64,000 bases of DNA. Source: Phallus indusiatus (lineage: Eukaryota > Basidiomycota > Agaricomycetes > Phallales > Phallaceae). Shown piece after piece: positions 58,784 through 64,000 of this stretch. A program made the translations under genes and the position numbers. Positions within the stretch are counted from its first letter, which is position 1. Every line of letters begins with the position of its first letter. The stretch covers positions 124,001 to 188,000 of the forward strand of contig JAQFWX010000063.1 in NCBI GenBank assembly GCA_027605045.1, read 5' to 3'. The notes under the pieces are model-generated. The model was not told where the DNA came from and did not search any database. It saw nothing but the letters and a program-made list of their open reading frames with translations.

Positions 58784-60591
58784 CTAAGTAGCATCTTGCC
58801 AATACTCGTCGTACACTGGTGGCAAATGGTTTACCACAACTGCACCTGTGTCTATTCCCGTGTTCCTCGAGATCCAAGACGGTGAATTTTCTTGCAAAGG
58901 AGCGGTCCGTGCGCGTGCCAAGTTTGAGGCGTCAGTCTCTGATATCAATTGATACGAGTGTGGATCTGATTCAGTGGCTTGCATTCTCGTGAACAAGGTC
59001 GGAACTTGGGTATTTGTGCCTAATTAATCAAAATAATCTCAGTCTCTCGCGTTGAATGTAGGTATTTAGCACTACATGCCTACGGGTCGTGACACAGGGA
59101 CCTGCGTAGTGTCCGGCTTGTGCCTGGTGTATACAGGGGGGATAACCGGCTCCATTATTGACGTCATATCATGGCTGTCCGGCTCATAGGGACTTATTGA
59201 GATTTTTGAACGATAACATCCGCGCCCACGGTGAAGACGGAAAAGCCCGAGTAGACAGATCGCCATGAACGCTACGCCCCCGATTACGCTCCCGACAATA
59301 ATTCCTGTTTTAGAATGTGATTTCGGACTCGGAGTAGTCTCTATGGAGGAGCTATATGACGAACATCAGGCAAAGACAAAGACGAAGTCATATTGTAAAA
59401 GAAACCCGAGAGACAACTCACTTTTGGCTGCTCCGAACAATTGCATAATCAAAGTACAAAGGATGGTTCGTACCGGTTTTAGATTTTGCCAACATCACAT
59501 GATGCGTTGAATTCTCGTCTAGACCATCCATGTAGAAAAGTACCGTTCGCGGTGTTTGATGACTTTGATTGAAGAATATAGTGTTTTTGCCTGGGCCAAT
59601 TGACGTTACTTGGTTATGATCAACTTGTACTTCATATTCCGCATCCGCATTAATTCCATACAATTCCTAAGGACGAGGCAATCAGCAAACTATAAACACC
59701 GTTAATTCAAACCATACGATAGAGCTTCCGCGGAAATATAGCGATAAGCTAGACCCAGCCTCAGTCGTACTGTGAAGAGTGTTGTTGGATCCAGCGGATG
59801 ACGTAGCCGATGTCCAAAGACCGTTGTACCCAATGGAAGATGATGTATCGTCGAATGTCGCATTGAAAATCGGACCAGTGTAACTAGATTTTTCATAACA
59901 TATCTTTTCAACTACAGATAGGTCGCTAGATGAAGAGCTTACCCAGGAGGTCCAAGTTCTCGACCAACAGTGATAGAATCTAAGACAAATCCAATTCCTT
60001 GAGGAGTATGTTTATTGGTAACTTTAAATGTATGTTCGGAATTATTCAAATCTTGAGCACTCCAAAGGGGAGCCTGCGAGGGTCCGTCGTCCGCGTGTGC
60101 AATTTCAGTCATCTCGGGCCCGTCATCCAGCTGGACAATGAAATCTCCGCTATTAGGCCCTTTTGATCTAACAATGCTATGAGCGCTCTCGAAATAAAAT
60201 GTACGACTGAATTTGATTACCCGAATATTGTTATGCTAGTACCTACTCCTTGTGTGTTAACAGAAAAAAAAAGAAGAAAATAATCAGGTACCTGTGAAAT
60301 TAAAGGTTGCGTTTGCATGAGGCGCGATCGCCGCAAAGCTTATGAGATCTTGTGACGGGGTCCCAGAAGTGTCATTAGTTGGAACTAGAAAACAATAACC
60401 TGAGTATAGAAACGGAAAAACGTGAAACGAAGTTTTCATTAGTGTTACCCTCCGTCCATGCATTTTCAATACTGGCGTTATCATGGTAAGCTATAAGTGG
60501 GGACCAACCTGATAAAAACTTTAGTGTTTTTGGTTCCCGACTCTTGCAAACGGAGAACTTTACTAGGGATTGTAAAATTTAAGAATGTCAT
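58784..60591 (-). CDS. Family F membrane protein, copy M5
   Basis: Start MTFLNFTIPS at 60591. Repeat 1 exons follow M4: VPTNDTSGTPSQDLISFAAI through FNFTG, TSITIFG, FIVQLDDGPEMTEIAHADD, LDSITVGRELGPPG. Repeat 2: YTGPIFNATFDDTSSSIGYN to LYFDYAIVRSSQK. The TM region is IIVGSVIGGVAFMAICLLGL (about 59240-59300), with stop-transfer HRGRGCYRSK. The tail has two PPxY motifs: IPPVYTRH (about 59125-59148) and, near the C-terminus, HLPPVYDEYWQDAT-stop (58784-58825). A late intron splits the tail at about 58997-59070. Near-twin of M6, offset by about 3.55 kb. Confidence 0.8.
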
Positions 60592-61423
60592 TAAACGGAT
60601 AGCGTCAAATTAAGAGACGTGGATACAAGTCTTGAGTGAATGGCTGGCAGTCAGTCGGAGGAGAGTTTGGAGTGATTCATGCACATGATTTAGCGTCCTT
60701 GAGTCTTGAGATCAAACAGGCTATGGTATCGCTGCCGGCCGCTCGGAGATCAGTGTCAACAGTTCAATATCGTGGGATTAATGCAATTAAGCCGAGTTCT
60801 AACGCAATATATCAGAGACCTATTAATCCAAGATTGAAAATGCATATAAGCGTACCGCCTCATTATCTCAGCTGTCATGGCTGTTTCTTTTCTTTTGTGG
60901 AGCTATTGTCGATAAAGTATTTAGACCCGGTTTAGCATTTATAGACAGCTGGGGATAAGTTTACGTAGAACCAGATAATGCGTGAACCGTCGTTGGTCTT
61001 CAGGGGGGAAATGCTGTTACGCATGCGCCTCTAGAGTCTAGTTTTTGTGATCTTGCAGGTACTGATAGAGATCATCAACAGAAAGCTGATGATGGTCAAT
61101 CAATCACAACCGAATACAAGCTACAACTGAGAGTAATGAACAATTGAGGTTAGTGATAGGAGCGACACAAATGTGGACTTTGTATTTTTCGGCATGTGAA
61201 AATTTATTTGTTCCGTATACCTAATTTGAAGTGTCAGTGGTTAAAATTATCAACTTCCGCAGAGCTCGGAGTATATAAATAAAAACATATCTATATCTTG
61301 AATATTCGGACTAGTAATGGTACTAAGTAATTAAACATTTCGCCAATTCCCATCATATATGTACCTGTGGCAAATCTTTACCACAACCTCACCCGCAAAT
61401 ATCTTCCCTAATGCAAGAAACGC
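60592..61423. other. Spacer between M5 and the truncated copy
   Basis: The part just upstream of M5 (to about 60680) matches the M4 upstream flank (atagcgtc, gagacgtggatacaagtcttgagtg). The rest is unique and AT-rich. A 99-codon + frame (60636-60935) overlaps the conserved flank and is not taken as a gene. Confidence 0.4.
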
Positions 61424-61812
61424 CTAATACCATTCTGAAGAAGCGGACTGCGAGGTATGAGTCACAATTAACGAATAAGATGAGCGTGAGCTTACAGCTT
61501 GCATTTCCGTCGACTTAAAAACCGAGACCGAAGCCATAAGATTCGGGTGTGGTCCGCCTGCTAAATTGAAAGCCAAATCAAGGAATGCTGTTAGACAGAT
61601 GCAGAGTTTTAAATTGCGTAGTAGTTTTCGGCTTCGATATGGTGGGGTAACCTCGGCTACTGGTGTGATAATGACATCATGTTTGTCAGGTCCATTACCA
61701 GGGTCTGGACATCTGCGGTTTAAGCGACGGAGAAAAACAAGTACTAAACAGATGGTGATCATAAAACCCACGCCCCCGAACACGCTTCCAATGACAATTC
61801 CTGTTCTCGAAT
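61424..61812 (-). pseudogene. Truncated family F copy: TM helix and part of tail only
   Basis: The reverse frame reads TGIVIGSVFGGVGFMITICL and VLVFLRRLNRRCPDPGNGPD: the family F TM helix and stop-transfer, followed by VIITPVAEVTPPYRS, the start of an M4-type tail. Upstream of 61812, where repeat 2 and its splice acceptor should be, the sequence instead matches the 3' flank of copy M6. The whole ectodomain is missing, so this is a relic at a duplication junction. The tail ends at 61424 without a PPxY near the C-terminus. Confidence 0.7.
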
Positions 61813-61879
61813 GTAGTTTCGATGGAAACGAGAAGGAAACGGTTCTTACAGAGGAGTCAGAACCAGCGCCGAGCGGTCA

Positions 61880-62342
61880 GAGTGAACGGAGACTGGGACT
61901 TTGGAATTATATATGTACGATTTTCTGAGAATTCAAGAAGTGCGTTAAAGTTTGGGAGAGGTCGTAAGAACAATTAAAATAACACATCATCCTGCAAATG
62001 TGTCGAATAACCTTCAGACGCCACGCGACACTCAAAGCCTTCACTAACAATAATATTATTGAGCTTCACTGTTCCCTCGACTTCACTGGAATTTTCTATT
62101 TTAAAAATCACGGCCGACTCCCGAGTCGTGGGTGAACTTGGCTTTGATTTATTTATTAATTCACGCAAGAAATTAATATTTATTACTATTTTCCAAAATA
62201 GCCATCACTGGACACTGGGTCCGTCAATAGATACTTTAACATACTCAGTACACTCTGCCCATCAGCTCAGAACCAATAGATAATTACACCTGCGTAGTAA
62301 CGTGACGGGACGATGGCAGATGCCAACTCGCCGCGCATAGTC
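61880..62342. repeat. Duplicated 3' flank shared with 58350-58783
   Basis: Starts gcggtcagagtgaac and continues with agactggg, ttgggagaggtcgtaa, and on through agccttcact. The same order of blocks is at about 58350-58780 with many substitutions and small indels. It marks the left edge of the tandem unit that carries M5 and M6. Confidence 0.7.
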
Positions 62343-64000
62343 CTAAGTAGCATCTTGCCAATCCTCATCATACACTGGTGGCAAATGGTTTACCACAGCT
62401 GCACGTGTGCCTATTCCCGTGTTCCTCGAGATCCAAGACAGTGAATTCTCTTGCAAAGGTGCGGTCCGTGCCCATGCCAACCGTGAGGCGTCAGTCTCCG
62501 ATGTCGATTGATATGAGTGTGGACCTGATTCAGCGACTTGCATTCCTGTAAAAAAAGTCGGAACTTGGATAGTTGTGTCTAATCAATCAAAATAATCTCA
62601 GTCTCGCGCATTGAATGTAGGTATTTAGCACTACATGCCTACGGGTCGTGACACAGGGACCTGCGTAGTTTCCCCCTTGCGCCTGGTGTATACGGAGGGG
62701 ATGACCGGCTCGAGTATTGACGTCATACCATGTCTGTCGGGTTCATAGGGACTTAATGCGATAGGTTTTGAGCGACGACATCTGCGCCCACTGTGAAGAC
62801 AGAAAAGCGCGACCAGACAGATCGCCATGAACACTACGCTCCCAAGTACGCTCCCGACAATAATTCCTGTCGTAGAATGTGATTTCGGACTCGGAGTAGT
62901 CTCTGCGAAGGAGCTATATGACGGACACCAGGCAGGGACGAAGTCATGAGAAAGATGCGTGGTAAAAGAAACCCGAGAGACAACTCACTTTTGGCTGCTC
63001 CGGACAATTGCATAATCAAAGTACAAAGGGTTGTTCGTATTGGAATTAGAGTTTGTCAATATCACAACATGCGTTGAATTCTCGTCTAGACCATCCATGT
63101 AAAAAAGTACCGTTTGCGGTGTTTGATGATCTTGACTGAAGAATACAGTGTTTTTGCCTGGGCCAATTGACGTTACTTTAAGGTTATCAACTTGTACTTC
63201 ATATTCCGCATCCGCATTAATTCCATATAGTTCCTAAGAACAAGGCAGTCAGTAAACTAGAAACGCCGGTAATTCAAACCATACGATAGAGCTTCCGCGG
63301 AACTGTAGCGATAAGCTGGACTCTGCCTCATTCGTACTGTGAAGAGTGTTGTTGAATAATCCAGAGGATGACGTAGTCGATGTCCAAAGACCATTGTACA
63401 CAATAGAAGATGATGTATCGTCGAATGTCGTATTGAAAATCGTACCGGTGTAACTAGATTGTTCATAACATATCTTTTCAACTACAGATAGGTTGCTAGA
63501 TGAAAAACTTACCCAGGAGGTCCAAGTTCTCGACCAACAGTGATAGAATCTAAGACAAAGCTAATTCCTTGAGGAGAATGTTCATTCGTAACTTTAAATG
63601 TATGTTCGGAATTGTTTAAATTTTGAGCACTCCAAAGGGGAGCCTGCGAGGGTCCGTCGTCCGCGTGTGCATTTTCAGTCATCGCGGATCCGTCATCCAG
63701 CTGGACGATGAAATCTCCGCCATTAGTCCCTTTTAAGCTAACAATCCTATGAGCGCTCTCAAAATTAAATGTACGACTGAACTCGATTACCCGAATATTG
63801 TTATGCTGGTACCTACTCCTTGTGCTTTAACAAAAAAAAAAGACGAAGAAAATAATCAGGTACCCGTGAAATTAAAGGTTGCGTTTGCATGAGGCCCGGT
63901 CGCAGCAAAATTTATGAGATCTTGTGACGGGGTCCCAGAAGTGTCGTTAGTTGGAACTAGAAAAACAATAGCCTGAGTATAGAAACGGAAAAACGTGAAA
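62343..64000 (-). CDS. Family F membrane protein, copy M6, 5' end outside the window
   Basis: The visible part runs from the first repeat 1 exon (VPTNDTSGTPSQDLINFAAT, about 63890-63955) to the stop at 62343. Repeat 2: NTTFDDTSSSIVYNGLWTST to LYFDYAIVRSSQK (about 62993-63450). TM helix IIVGSVLGSVVFMAICLVAL (about 62800-62865), with stop-transfer HSGRRCRRSK. The tail reads EPVIPSVYTRRK, where M5 has PPVY, so the inner PPxY is lost. The C-terminal HLPPVYDEDWQDAT keeps one. Start and first exon must lie to the right of 64000. Confidence 0.78.

Noticed and set aside
60636..60935. 99-codon + frame
   Set aside because: It overlaps duplicated upstream flank of family F genes and has no protein features.
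61974..62168. Minus-strand 64-codon frame as a separate small gene
   Set aside because: It lies in the duplicated 3' flank; the equivalent block at 58.4-58.6 kb does not keep the frame open.

Overview
The window looks like nuclear DNA of a mushroom-forming basidiomycete (Agaricomycetes). The reasons are: genes on both strands split by many short GT-AG introns of about 45-75 nt, intergenic gaps of 0.3-4 kb, a fungal dye-decolorizing peroxidase, a MYND-PRiA4_ORF3 fusion protein, and a multicopy family of single-pass membrane proteins of a kind common in these fungi. No species can be named from sequence alone. No rRNA gene, clean tRNA gene or CRISPR array was seen.

Layout. 0-6.8 kb: 3' part of a DyP peroxidase (+), a salicylate-hydroxylase-like FAD monooxygenase (-), and an uncharacterised four-helix membrane protein (+). 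6.8-10.6 kb: no gene I can support. 10.6-17.4 kb: a C2H2 zinc-finger protein (-) divergent from the RNA14/CstF-77 mRNA 3'-end processing factor (+), which converges on a secreted DUF3455 protein (-). 19.3-20.5 kb: a Ser/Thr-rich single-pass membrane protein (+). 22.2-22.9 kb: a very small secreted-peptide gene whose internal exons are only 5-24 nt. 25.6-26.4 kb: a second C2H2 protein (-). 27.6-29.9 kb: a nested mobile-element island in which two inverted 250-bp tRNA-like repeats flank an LTR remnant and a cluster of perfect palindromes. 30.3-31.2 kb: mitochondrial ISA2 (+). 31.2-34.7 kb: no supported gene.

From 34.7 kb to the right edge the window is dominated by one gene family, called family F here. 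There are two copies on + (34.7 and 43.1 kb) and six on - (47.1, 52.0, 55.3, 57.8, 60.6 and >64 kb), plus one truncated copy (61.4 kb). Each encodes MTF(L/I)N(F/I)T at the N-terminus, two tandem beta-sandwich-like repeats rich in N-glycosylation sites, one TM helix and a highly variable cytoplasmic tail. Five of the tails end near a PPxY motif. Embedded in the array are an uncharacterised coiled-coil-like protein, the 5-oxoprolinase subunit PxpA (LamB/YcsF), a UDP-glycosyltransferase and the MYND-PRiA4_ORF3 protein.

The family shows recent tandem duplication, intron-inclusive near-identity between neighbours (gene conversion or fresh duplication), tail swapping and a hairpin MITE-like insertion in an intron. 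It looks like a fast-evolving surface-receptor cluster. The most unusual single locus is the micro-exon gene at 22.2 kb. The housekeeping genes (RNA14, ISA2) show that the region is normal nuclear DNA rather than a dispensable element.
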